Shown here one piece after another: positions 1-13,552 of a stretch of DNA of 64,000 nt. A program made the translations under genes and the position numbers. The DNA lies in assembly GCF_018691265.1 (NCBI RefSeq), contig NW_024881327.1:23739936-23803935 (forward strand). The letters are read 5' to 3'. This stretch comes from Tyto alba (taxonomy: Eukaryota > Chordata > Aves > Strigiformes > Tytonidae). The notes under the pieces are model-generated. The model was given only the letters and a program-made list of their open reading frames with translations. It was not told the origin of the DNA and made no database searches. Positions within the stretch are counted from its first letter, which is position 1; every line of letters starts with the position of its first letter.

Positions 1-1444
1 AGAAGCCAACCTGAAATGAGGGGAGATGGTAATTGGTTTACTTCCATTTCATATCTATCTCATAAAAATTTCCTTTTGTGAAAAATGCTAAATATAATGT
101 AGCTAACTACACCAAAAATGGCAGACATTCTGTAAGACATCAAGTTAGGGAGACCATGAGGAATATGGCCTTCCCAAAAATTTATTTTAATTTAGATAGA
201 TGTTCCCAGAAGTCCAAAATCGAAGCACATGATCAGTTTTCCTGAAAAGAGGATTCTTTCCATAAGCCAGCAATAGCACACTAGTTTTATAATCCATTAT
301 TGAAGGAACATTATAACACATTGTCTCAGGTAGGTATTTATCTACTGCACATACCTAAAATAAATATTATTGTTGCATATTCAAAAATTAATACCACTTT
401 TGCTACACAATTTGGTAAGTTTTTTGCAAATGGCAAGTTTAGGTTAAATTATTCCAAGTATTTCTTATGTGATCCAGTACATCTTTCATGTGGCAACAGA
501 TGCGTCTCACCAGTACAAAGACACCTGACCACTAGGAACTGCAAGAAAGGCTAACAGAGAGAGCGCCAGTGAAACCACATGGATTTGTTCTAACTAGTCA
601 GATTCAGCCTGCAAAACACAGGATGTCTAACTGACCATATCACCAAGAGATTGTTTCAGCAGCCAGTAACCTTCATGTGAAAGTGATGCTGCTTTTCCCC
701 TAGAAACTCCTAAGAATAAAAAGGTAGCCTAAGTAACTATATGATACCTTAAATCTGTTCACACTGCACTATTTCAACAACTTTACTGCCTTCTAGGTAT
801 TTACTACCACCACCAAAATGAACAGAGGAGTGGAGGCAATGATCTGGACCAACCTGGTTACATTTTGGTTGAATGACTTCAGAGAATTAAATAAGTAGCT
901 CTTTGGCATATATAATACATAGTATCCTGTTAATAATAAACATCTAAAGCCATATGCATTGTCATTAGTTTTTCAATAAATAATACTTTCCAGTAAAAAT
1001 GGTTTGATTATAACTTTATGAAGAATTGGGCATCAGAAGTTTCCTACAAGAATTCAGAAGCAACCTGCTAATGTGGTTTCTGGCCCCACAAATTTTAAAG
1101 AATTAGAAGCCTTCACCTAAATTAACAAATTGTAAAATTTTTACAAATTGTTTAAGTTTTGTATTGTAATTTTATAGTACTCATATTGCTGCAGCAACAA
1201 ATTGCACATCTTCCCATCAGTCTTTAAGTATGCAAGACGGAAGACTTTAATCCATTTATCACGGTTAAATACACATAGTCCATGCACTTAAACAGCTGAA
1301 TCTGAAAGAAATAATTCTCTAATCTTGGTGCACATGCCACCTGATGGCCATATTTTTATGGACAAAGAAATCCAGAGGAGGAATTATTCTCACTGCGGTC
1401 AAGTGTAAACTGGCTGCCTGCCTCTTAGCAAGAGCAGCTGCAAG

Positions 1445-1463
1445 ACACACACACACACACACA
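1445..1463. repeat. (AC)n microsatellite
   Basis: Nineteen bases of uninterrupted AC repeat. Confidence 0.9.
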
Positions 1464-3250
1464 GAGTTGCTCAGCATGTGGAGTTACCAGGGAAAGACGC
1501 CAATCAACAACCAGGAATAGAGTGGTGAATTAAATAATCTGCAGTTGGAATGTATCATAAAATCCAACCAGGAAGATACTGGAAATGCAGAGGAAAATGA
1601 ACAAACAGCAGCCCATGACCTGAGACAACAGTAAAATAGATCACAGCATAAACTGAACATTGAGAGGTTGGGAGAATTTTTCACCTCGTTTCAGAATGAG
1701 TTTGCTGAAATTCTCAGCCAACTCAATACAGCTATTTATTCTAAAACATTCACAAAGGGAAATTTGAAACAACCTAGTATAGACCTTCTAACAACATAAA
1801 GTCAAGGAGGCATTTTTGTTTGAGGGGATGCATTGAGCATCTGTCTAAATGCTTTTGTATAATATTAACTCATGGCTATCCACCCTTCAACCGTAGGGTT
1901 TGGGGCAGGACTGTAATAGATGAATTCCCCAAAAATATGCACCAGTGAAGTGCAGAAACTTTCTCTGTCTGTAACACAGCTTACAGGTCAGAATGAATTT
2001 TAGCTATTGCTTATGACTATTTATATGACTACCTTATAACTTCTGGAGGCACACTGTATACAGCAGTTATTTGTACTGACACAAGACTTGACATCTACCC
2101 CGAACTTGAAAATTATGGAAATAAGGAAAAAAGTAGGCAATATGAAATTGGAAGAGAGCCCACACACCTTTCTGTTCATCTTATTTATACTCCTAAGAAT
2201 CTGTGCAAACATAACATCCTTCTGTGAACATAAAGACAGAAAAAAGTACTGTTATTCATTTAAATAAAAATTCAGTACTGGAGTGTAGCAGTATTTCTAA
2301 CTGTAGAAGACATTCATAAAAATCTACACCTGCAGGGGAATTAAAGAGAAACATTATTCCTGACATTACATAAAACTTTTGAAGAATGCTGAGGCACACT
2401 TATTGTAATATTTTTATTTTGTAATATGAATTATAACAACACCAGTACTAACCTTTGAGAAATTAATTACAGTAAAATAAAGTGATGTAATTAGAAAATA
2501 CAATGCCACTGACCAAGAGGAGGTGAGTTTGTTACTGTATCTTCACTTTCTAAAACACCACTCACAGATATATAGAAACCAGGTACACCCTGCAACTGCA
2601 GCTGCTGATGTAAAAGTCTGCCTTATACCAAGGCAAGTACAGTATCCTTTCGATCAATACTGGTATGTAAAGGGGAAAATGTATCTGATGTTGACAGTGG
2701 ACACTTATGTATATGGGACAGTTGCCATTTTGGATATCACTCGAATTCACAATTAAAAGCTCAACCTTACAAATTTTTGCCAATCAGAAAGTGCTAATCT
2801 TGAAATCTGTTGTATACTCTATGTTCATAAATTGTGTTAAAAGCATCAATCAATGAACTGTCCTAAAAATTATATGATGAAAACAAAAAATCCCATGTTC
2901 TTTTATCCTGCATTGGGTGAATTCCACAACATCAAAGCAGAATTCTAAGTCCATAACTGAGAAGTCTAGAATGTCTTGTCAATATCAATGCCCTGAATCA
3001 AAAATACGCCTCATTATGTTAGATGCTACTGAGCAACACAAGTTGTAACCAGCCATTTCTACATAGCCCAGCCTCCAGAGGAAATAAAACCCTTAAGATA
3101 ATTTTATTTTTCTTCTTTTTCTTTATTTGCTATTAAGAAGAGAATATTGATAGTCAGGAAGCCTAGATTCTATTCCTATATCTGAGAAATAATAATGGTT
3201 AGGAAAAACTCCACTGAGTTTGTCTTGGTACATGAATTCGCCATTATGGA

Positions 3251-3315
3251 GAAAAAAACAAAAAAAACAAAAAAACAAAAAAAAACACAAAACAAAACAA
3301 AAAAAAAACCAAAAC
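3251..3315. repeat. A-rich (CAAAA)n tract
   Basis: About 65 bases of A runs broken by single Cs. It could be the tail of an old retroposed copy or a simple repeat; no body of an element is recognised on its left. Confidence 0.8.
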
Positions 3316-6300
3316 TGTAATTACTTCATATAATTGAACTGGCTAATCAAGAGATGATATACTATGTAGCCCAAAGAAATTCCAATAGGGGGCTTGTACT
3401 ACACGTAATAAAAGAAAATGAGCATTATGGCTAGAGTTGGGTAGAAATAGAAAAATAAGCATCCTTGCATCAGTACTTTTTCAAGACTGTATGAAAGATT
3501 CTGATACTGTCAAAGTTTACATTTTGCACATTATTTTTTCCACTGCAAACATATGGGCTGGGAAAACAAAACAAAACATTTCTTAAAACTGAACTCCAAC
3601 AAAGCCATAACTAAGATGTAAGCAAGATCTGACTCAAAAATCTGATTTAATCATTCTATAACTTCAGTTTTAAATGCATTAAGATTACATTAAATCCATA
3701 CAAGAGATTATCTCAAAAGGCAGGTGGGGAAAAGTGTGTAATAACATCGTGTCTGCTTGCTGAACATACACAGTGAAGAGTTTGAAATGGGATGCAGGAA
3801 AAAAGCTCAGGACCAGATGGCCTCCTCTAGTCTGTGCTTACAGTGATTCCATATCCGAGCAAGGGTAAGTGAGAGAAATTCACTTTAAAAAACTGTTGCC
3901 AAAAAGTGGACTTTCTGAAAAGGGATGTAACCCTTTTACTGAGCTCATACTTTCTCCTACCTTTTTTCATTAATGCTGTATACATTAATTTAACCCAGGT
4001 CCTTGTTTCAGTTATGTGAAGCCTACAATCTTCATAAAGAGGGAAGAGGACAGAACATTTTTCATCCATCTTTCTCTATTAAAGTAACTGCAGAATATCA
4101 GTAAATGAATCTACACTACCAACAGGTCCTTGGCATCCTAGAAAGTAGTTTTAGAGAAGTTCAGAATTTTCTTCAGTTCTTCAATTTATTAGTTCATATA
4201 CACTTTTCTTCACAACCAAAGTGGTATACAGAAGCGATGACAAACATCACTTATTCTTTGGAATACTGTTTTAAGTATTTTGAAGTAACTGTTATTACAG
4301 TATGTATGTAATATTACACATTCATTCATAAAGCAGTCAACCATCTGGATGCGGTCTTGTTCTCACATGTCCTTGAAAGGTAATTTTTAACATGGCACAA
4401 CAGGAGTCATTGTTAAAAGTGTCAAAAGTTATAAAGGGGAGAAAAAAAAAAGGTAAACAAACAAACAAAAAAAAAAAAAAACCACCACCCCAAAACTTCA
4501 GGCTATTTTTTTTTCAAATATATTGCTGTTAAAAATATATTAGTTACATGTAAATATAACACAATATAAATATATGTAAAAATATATTACTGTTAAAAAT
4601 ACCACAGTGCTTCAAAAGACATGAGGGGAAGTTGGTTTTGTTTGGCCATGTGCACCCCTGTATATTTGATGGACTTCTATTGTACATTTAATTTCCTCTG
4701 CTTTCATGAAATTTCACAACATACAGAATAAAGTATCATAAATCCTTTAGATTATTGATTTAACAGTGCTTTTGCAGATTGACAAAACCTATCATGAGCA
4801 CTTAGCACACCTTTTTTTTTATTCAAGTTTAAATTAACTACATTTGACACTTATTCCATGCTACTAACAAAAGCATTAAAATAGCAAGATAATTAAAATT
4901 AGACAACTGAACTGGCCAAAAGGTGGTCTTTTCAAGTAGCCAGGTTTTGGGGGGATTTTTTTCTTTAAGCTGAACATTTCTAAAACTTCTGAATTTACAG
5001 AAGAATTACATAGCACACAGCACCTGCCAAAAAAAGGACTGTTATTTTTTCCAAAAATATTTAAAAATAATTTGTGCTGCCATGCCTCAAAAACAAAAAA
5101 ATGCAATTTATCTTTTTAACACATCCTTTTCTTGGTTAAGAAAAAGCAGGAATAAAGGGAAGTATCAACCTTCCCATTTTATAAAATGGACAAGTAAAAA
5201 AGGAACATTGGGCAGTTACAGAGGAAACCTGTTACACATCTAACAACTGAATTCAAATAAATACCTCAAGTCTCCAGATGATGCTTTAACACCAGGGCAG
5301 CTTTAGCAATGACTCCCTTTCAAGTGGAGAAGGTAATACAGCAAATTTCCTTCTTCTACAAGGGTATTAGAAATGAGTACCTTGTTTCATTACTTCACTT
5401 AAAATTAGTGAAAGCTTACTTCAGTTTCAAGGTCAAACTGTTCTCACGAAGAGATTAATTGTGAGATTTTTTTTTTTTTCTCCAAATATCTGTCAACCTG
5501 CTTCTCTGAGCAGATGTGCATTTTAAGGGCATTAACAATACCTATCGAAGACAATCACAAATATCTACAGCACTTTATACGGGTAATGGTAGTAACACAA
5601 TCTAGTCAATTTAATGGACAATCTACTATAAGACAAGAAATTAAAGGTTCCAAAGCAGAGCATTGTTCTGCATGACTTGTCACCAAAAAAAAATAATACA
5701 AATTAATAAAAATCCTACTCCATATAAAAGAAAACTCACAGTTTTCTTCTTTGTTAGAAATGACAAACTGTAATACAGAAGGATTCAGATGACACATTAC
5801 CTAATTGCAAAAGTTTTGATCCAAGTTCAGACTGTTAATTTTTCTTTCTCTCCTTTTATCATATGCAAAGAAATCCCTTTCCTCCTTTTTCTTTTGGTAA
5901 AACATTTCAGTAAAAATATTCCACAAACAATTAAAACAAAGTTAGAAATACGAGCTAATAAATAAAATTTTGAAAGCATCAAAACTGAGTGTAATCCCCA
6001 CTTTTAAGAATTAGGCAATTTTTATATCATACCCATCATCCCTGTGTTAAAGTATGTTTCAGAGTAGTATGCCTCCAAATGCTTTATTTTTAACTTCTTT
6101 TGATCATGACACATGTTCTTCATTGTGAGAAAAATCTTCATCTATCCTCACTTACATTATTTCACTGTCATTTTATTACTAATAGTTACTCATACATTCT
6201 TCACTGTCTCTGACATTTATTCTCCATAGTTTTATTCTATTATGCCATCCTTTTATTGGTCACTTTGTCAGAGTTTCCTAGCAATTTTGAGTTTTCGGGA

Positions 6301-9300
6301 GGAAAAAACCCACACAAAAATATGATAGAAACACTAACTTTAGCTATTATCTTCTCTGTGACTAGTACCTCAACATTTTCAAACAACAAAACCTTTTACA
6401 AAGCTTTCCTTTTTCCTCAGCCATCCAGATGATGTTCTTGCATACATGCAATCACCCATACACATTAAGGGACAAAAGTATTACACGGTTCCTTGAGCAG
6501 GAGTTCCTTTGATCAGAATACTGCCTTCCCTGGCAAGTCATTCATTGGAAGACAAAGCACATAGCATGGTGCTAAATTAATGAATGGAATCTGTGGTTCA
6601 ACCGGAGGTAGACAATCTCCAGTGATAGATAAAGCCCTTAATCCTTTTAACATAAAATAATTACTGTGCAGTTTCAGATCTATTTCTGAGTAATTTAAGG
6701 AAAGACTATTCATTGATACCAGCACATAATTTTGATCTGAATAAAAAATAAGTACAATTAATAAGTCTAAAGTAGAAGTTCATTGTTAAATGCTAAAACA
6801 AGACCATACAAGTGCTCAGGAAGCTTTAATGCAAAACCTAATGGTTTAAATATGTTAAGAAAAGGATGTTTAAACACCCAGACTCAGCATTAATTTCTGT
6901 GTTGAATATTAAAAATTCAGGTACTTTATAGTGGATAACTCAATAACTCACACTGAAGAAACCTGAAGTGGAATTAATGTCTACATTAGGAAAGTAAAAA
7001 TTTGACATAAGTGTTTACCAAGGTAACACTGTGTTCTCATAAAAATATGGCTATATCATGAAGTCTAAATTTTTACCTTATGAAATTAACTTCTGACATT
7101 AACCTGAAATCAAGTTTCTAAAGGTCTATGCATATTTCATTCTTAGACAAAGTCACCATAGAGCTAATGGTGAAAACCAGCTGAAAGTGTCTCTCTAAGC
7201 TTATTTTTAAAGCATACTCTTTTAACTCTTTGTAGACTCAAGATTCACTTTAAAGACTTCAGAGAAAACGTGTTTCCTCCAGAATATTTTTACTATCAAA
7301 ACAGTTCATTACATTCAGGAAAAGTTATATTTTCACTTCTTGGGAGAAGTACAGACTTCAAATTACTGTGGAAAACAAAGCTGCTGTATCAGCTAATGAA
7401 CTTGCAATTTTCTCCCTCACAGCCAAGCAAGCATGAGTTCTGCATGAGAGCACAATGCATTCATTGCTCAAAAAAGTGATGTTGCTACAACTGAACAGCT
7501 TCACTCAAGATACATGCCAATAGACTAATACACTAACACAACCATAATTATAGCTCTCGAACAATGTGGGACAAGAAAAATGTAATTAAAGATGAAAGTT
7601 CTACTTTCTATAAAACTCTATGTCACCTGAATATGTAATATATACTTGGACCTACGATCTCTCCAACACAGCTCACTTGAGACTCTTGTAAAAAGAACAT
7701 ACTTAAATCATCAGCATATTTGTCCTAAATTTATGAAGAGGCTGAGGATAGAAATATCATTCAGTTCTTACATAAGTGGAACTGTCTCTATCAGTGCCGC
7801 TACTGACGGCACTACAGACTGCTAAACCTCCAATATCTCAACTAAAAGCCTTGAGCGGGGTGGCTTCAGGCTTCATTGCTTTCTGATGCAGCCCACTTAC
7901 TAATGTTTACTACAGTATAAAATATTTTGCACTAAAATAAACTTATCAGCTTTAGTGCCTCTCCCACCATCTAGCATTCCATTAAAAACCAGCCAAAACA
8001 TGGTGATATTTTACCACCTGTAAACTAAATCAAACACCACTATAATCTTGTGCTATACTTCTGCTTGGTATCTGTAGATGTAACATGGTACTTAGTTTAA
8101 CTAAACCACACAGAAGCAGTTAACTGAGGAATGTGGATCTACAGCAGATAGGAACTGAGACTAGAACCATGAATTCCAGATTCAAACAAGCTTCTCCTGC
8201 CTGTCACCAGGTACTTACAACCCAGATTTTGTTTAATCTCCTCCTGCTCCACATTCTTGCAATATACGAACAGCCTAGAACAGCAAAAGAAAAAGCTGCT
8301 CTGAGCACCATTGTGTTCCCAGCAAGGTCCCCATTACTTCTAAATATTCAAGGACTAGCCCTTCAAGCACTGGACATACTGTACTCCACATTTACTTCCT
8401 TCAGCCACCTCCACTGACAAAGGCAGTTACAACCGAGAAGGTGATAGCAGCTTAAACAGAGAAAATGAGTGCACAGAGGTCATCCTGAAGAACTCTCACT
8501 ACTTAAAAGTAACCTTGATTTTTTTTACTGCCCTCTGTGTGCTTCCCAACTTAGAGGTTTGGCAGGCAGCACTCATGTCCAGATGGTGGACAAGTAAACC
8601 TACTTGAACAGATTGTATTACAATGTTTTACACTAAACAGTTATTGGATTAAATGTATAAATAGCTGTGGGAACCCGGGACTTCCCTCTTTTGAATGATC
8701 ATCATTCAGCTAGAAAATTATCTTCCCTCTTGTCACTCCTCTGTGGCCCAGGGAATCCTGCAACCTTCTCCGAAGCCCTCTGACTGTGCAAGGGGACAGT
8801 TTGACTAGATTGATACCAGTGAGTAGTGCAATGCAAAGGAATGGGCCTGCAGAACAAAATAGCTGGTGCTGAAACCCTAATACCCACACCCTGAAGGATT
8901 TTGCTTCAAACTAATTCTAAACTAGTTCCAATGACTGAATGTGGATTAGCTATTGGAGCGTAGTACCTGCACTCCTGGAGTGCACACTCCAGCTCAATTC
9001 CAGTAGTAGAATCCAGTTCACACACTCAGACCATTTCAGAGAGCAAACAATGCATTGCAAGGGGGAAAACAACTGATCTACTTCAGAGAAGGAGCCTGCT
9101 TTTTTGATTAAAACAATAACGCAGACCACCTTAAGAGGTTCCAAGCACCCAGAGAAACAGACAGACAAGTGTTTAGGATCCTTTATGTGAAACAAGGTAT
9201 CATTTCCCAGAAATCAAATTAATATTAACTGCTCCCACTATTTCAGTTTCCCAGACATACTCTTAATCACAATGCTACTGTATCAAAGGTTGAGATGTCA

Positions 9301-11520
9301 CATTTCATTGACAAATTTGATCCTATAGTGAATGTTACTATTTCATAGCACACAATGACTTCAGAATGCCTAGTTTCTGTGCACAGAATAGGCTAAAACA
9401 CAAGAAGCCAGATCAGGTGATTGTCCTTCCCATATGTACAAAGCAGAACTTCAGGTGCCTATTACTTATGAAGAAACGGAATAATGTTAGCAGCCACCAG
9501 ATCCAATATGCAGTTATATGAAAGCATTTTAGATGAAAATTTTATTCTGAAAGCTGTATTCTCCATGAGGTCTGGTTTAAGCACTTGGATCATTTACACG
9601 ATCTAGGTTTAGAGTTACAGGAAGATAAAAACTCACAGCTGTCAACACCAAGGTGAATGCTATTTCAGTGTGTGTATGTGTGTGTGGAGGTGTGTATCTA
9701 CATAAAAACCAATCTGTATTGACCAATTTATCCAGCTTAGATGAAACAAACAGAAAAATGGGAAAGCCTACCATATATTTTAAGTGGAAAATTATTAGCA
9801 ATGCTAATAATATTAGAAAAAAAGCATAAAGGAAATTAAAAACAATGATAATATCTTGAGCCTGTCCAGCAGATATTAATAGTGTTTTATCTTAGTTTCT
9901 AAACAAATTGCTTACTAAAGAAGTTAGTGCACTGCTATCAATAAAGAGAGATTTGAAGAAAACGTAGACAAGAGCTTCTATCTACACCTAGCTTAGAAGT
10001 ATCTCACAAAAGAAGGAAAATATTTACACAGTAACTTCTGTATTAATGCACCATTTCTGTCAATTCCTGCCTCACCCACTCAAAGCACTGTCACATTGTC
10101 AATAACTGAATCCATCTGCTGTGGACAAGTAAGAGGCATAACAGTCCTAGATCTTGAACTTCAATTAAGCTTCTTAGGACTGACGTCCTCCTTCAAATTC
10201 TGGTGAAATTTCTGCCATTCGCTTTCCACTTCATTTGGAAACTTTGGTAGAAATCAGGCATAGAACTGAAAGATGAAAAAGTTTCCAATGAAATGCATTA
10301 AAGCCAATCAGTCATATGGTTACCAAAAGTACAAACTCTGACTAAAATATTTACCAGTGTGATCCAAAAATAATACCAAATTCAGACAACTTCACACTAC
10401 CAATTTCTACTCTTTGATAGATTTACAAAAGATTTAATGACCCTCACTTACGAATACATTTGATCACTGAAATCGGTTTCTCTTAAATCTTAATAGTTAA
10501 ACCTGGTAAACATTTTTACTATTTTTTAAGGCAAGGTCATGTCATGTTTCCTTAAAGAATACCATTAGAACCATTTCCTGAATGAAACTATCAAATATCA
10601 CCATCTGGATTTTGTGGTAACAATTACTTCTTAAATGTAACAAAAGGACACATCTAAATAGCATGACCAAAATATTTGTGTTAGATCAAAACAATATTTG
10701 TTTGGATAATCAAAACTTGTCTGTTTAGAAATGCATGAATCTTACTGTGTGCTTTTTAATACATTTACACGCAATTTGTGTGGCATCATATTTCACAGTC
10801 ATTTTGCCTCAAATTCAGATCAACTGTTCATAGAAAATAAAAAGTTGATCAAGATACAACACTCGTACCTGATCAGGGCATTCATTGAGCAAGTCACATT
10901 TCAGCATGAGATAAGTTAGAAGAATCTAAGACTTGCTGAGAGAACATGCAGGAGGAATCTGGCTACTAATGAAGTCTTATGTGCCATTAACAGCAATTTC
11001 ATTTAAGGCTTATGGCTGGTAGCTGATAAGAAATCTTATCAACTTCAGTCATCCATCACCATAAAGACTGATGCACTTCGAACTGATTTTTGCAATACTC
11101 AACTACTAGATTCATAGATAGCCTGAAAGCCTTCTTACAGTGTAATGGCAACATAAATGGTTGATGAAAATCTAAAGCGTTTTTTTGAAATGAGGTTAGG
11201 AAGGTACAAGCATAAGAGCAAATACAAAGTTTCACTTCTTCATACTTTTACAGTAAAGCATTGCATTTAGTGTCATATTAACCTATTTATATGTCCCATT
11301 AAATTCTGTTAGCTTAGTTATTGTACTAAAAAATATATCTTCTAGGACTATTTCAAAAAAGTAAGGCAAGGTAGCATCTCAAAGAGATTGTTGTATACAA
11401 CAGAGCTAGAATAAACATAAATCCCTGGCAATTTATGCCCTCTTCACTTCAAAATAGCTTTTAAGAGGTTTTATTTTCCGTTAAGTACTTTCTCTATTCT
11501 TCAGCTCAATAATAATAACG

Positions 11521-11535
11521 CCCCCCCCCCCCCCC
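11521..11535. repeat. C15 homopolymer
   Basis: Fifteen consecutive Cs in AT-rich intron sequence. Long C/G runs are rare and error-prone in sequencing, so the length is uncertain. Confidence 0.9.
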
Positions 11536-13532
11536 ATCTTTATCAAAGAAGTTAACTTCAGTAAGTTGCCTTTGTTTCCCAAAACACACTGGTTCAAGGA
11601 AACATGTGATGGTGTTTCCATTTACATCACGAGCATGTGCAATGTTACACTGCACACGAGGTTTGCATGTTTAGCTAACTTGTTTTTCACTGCCTAGATC
11701 AGTGGATAAAAGGTAATGAAGTTCATTAACCAAAGGCATCTACAACTTGTAGTAATTCTACCTCATATCCAACTACAAAGTTGTGTAGCCTACATGTAAA
11801 AAATACTCAGACACAGCAGTAAAGGAGGAAGAAGAATTCTCAATACTCTAGGCCCCTGAACATGCCCTACACTTCTGCAGTGTAGGACAGACTTTGCAGT
11901 GAGATCAAGTTATGGCCTCACTGAAGACACTGATAAAGCAGGTAACAAGTATATTAATGCCTCTAGGCATCTGATCTTAAGCACAGCCTGAAAATAGCTA
12001 ACTGATACCCAAAAACATCTCAGTAAAAGGCATCACAGAGTATTTACTTTAAAAGCATGCTTGAAAACAAAACCTACTTATTGCTGTGTGCGTTTGTGCA
12101 CTCCTCTAAATTTTAAAGTGTTTGACCAAATAAGAAGTGGATTCAATATGATCTTCATCAACATGGAAGTATTCAAATCCCATCTCTCAGGAGAAATCCC
12201 TGAAACCATATCCTGTAAACCACAATCAATAGGCATGCTTGCACCACCTTACATGATCTGAACAGACACCAGAGTATACATGACCTTAACCATAAATACA
12301 TCACCATGTGGGAAAAAAAAAAAAAAGTAAAAAAAGCAATACTCTAATCAACTGATTACATTATTACTTTGTTTTTTTATTGTTATAATTTTTAAGGAAC
12401 ATGTACATAGTCCTCACTGAAGAATCAGTACAGTCATCACCACTATCTCCTCCTCCTGTAGCTGAAGCTTCTATGTTGGGAAATTATACCAAATTCTGGA
12501 CAGCACAGAGTGGACAGCACAGTCTTACAGTTCTGACTTTAGCATCCAAACTTTAGAGAAGGACAAGATTTCAGAAGCATTTTGCATTCCTTATTCCCTA
12601 GTTCAAGATCACAGACTATGCAGAGTGCTGGTACTGCAACCTATGATGAGGTGCCCTACTCCTTCCGTTACTAAGTTGCTTTATGAGTGCCTCACCTAAT
12701 TGTAGTTTGAATTCCTCTCTTCCACAAACACCTAAACATATGCTAGTATAGCTAATTTATTCCTTCACTGTATGTAGCCAGAGCTCTGCAACTGCTAGGG
12801 TATCTAGAAAAGCATTACCTCTGTCAGTCAAAACAGATTTCTACTTGTATTCAAATACCTTCTTTATACTGTCAGATAACCTTGAAAAAAAAAAAAAGTA
12901 TAGAAAGGAGCCGTATTTCAAAGCATCCTGTCTGCTCAGTTTTATCATCCTGCACATTAATCTCCCTTGCAGAATCTGAGTCTCTAGTTATGTCTTTTAT
13001 AGCAAGACAAAGATTCACATTAAAATACTTCAAGAGAATTAAAAATAAAAATTATTTTAATTTTCATATATTTAGTATATCAGTACCCTGGTGAATTTAG
13101 TAATTACACATTAGATGCAGTTTAGATTTCATTCTAGTTTACTACTAAAAGTAGAGGAGGGTCATATAGAGCTAATGATAGCTAAGAGAAAGAAAAAGAA
13201 CAAAATGCTTTAAGTAATAACTTGAGCCACTGAAGTAAACAAAGACAATGCATCTAGTTTCCAATAAAAGTTTAAGCAGCACCAATAAAAAAAATACCTC
13301 TAATTTTATTGTTAAAATAACTATATCCTTCAGCATAGTGCAGAAAAAAAACCACTGCAATATAATAATTAATTATTCTAAACAAACAGACTCTTGAAGG
13401 ACAGTACAGTTTTGAGTTAAAGGCTTAACTCTGGATTCAGAATATACCTCTGCCACTGACAAGATCTAAGAAACAAAATACTTGAAAAAACCCTAAATGT
13501 GTAGTCAGCAGGACCTGATAATATTAAGGGCA

Positions 13533-13552
13533 TCAGCTAATTAATTAGCTGA
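13533..13552. repeat. 20-bp perfect palindrome
   Basis: TCAGCTAATTAATTAGCTGA equals its own reverse complement. It contains two overlapping TAATTA homeodomain cores. Confidence 0.95.

Noticed and set aside
3640..3855. Possible CR1 3' end (gaccagatggcctcctctag followed by tgattccata)
   Set aside because: Only the last 40 bases resemble CR1; upstream sequence shows no ordered match.
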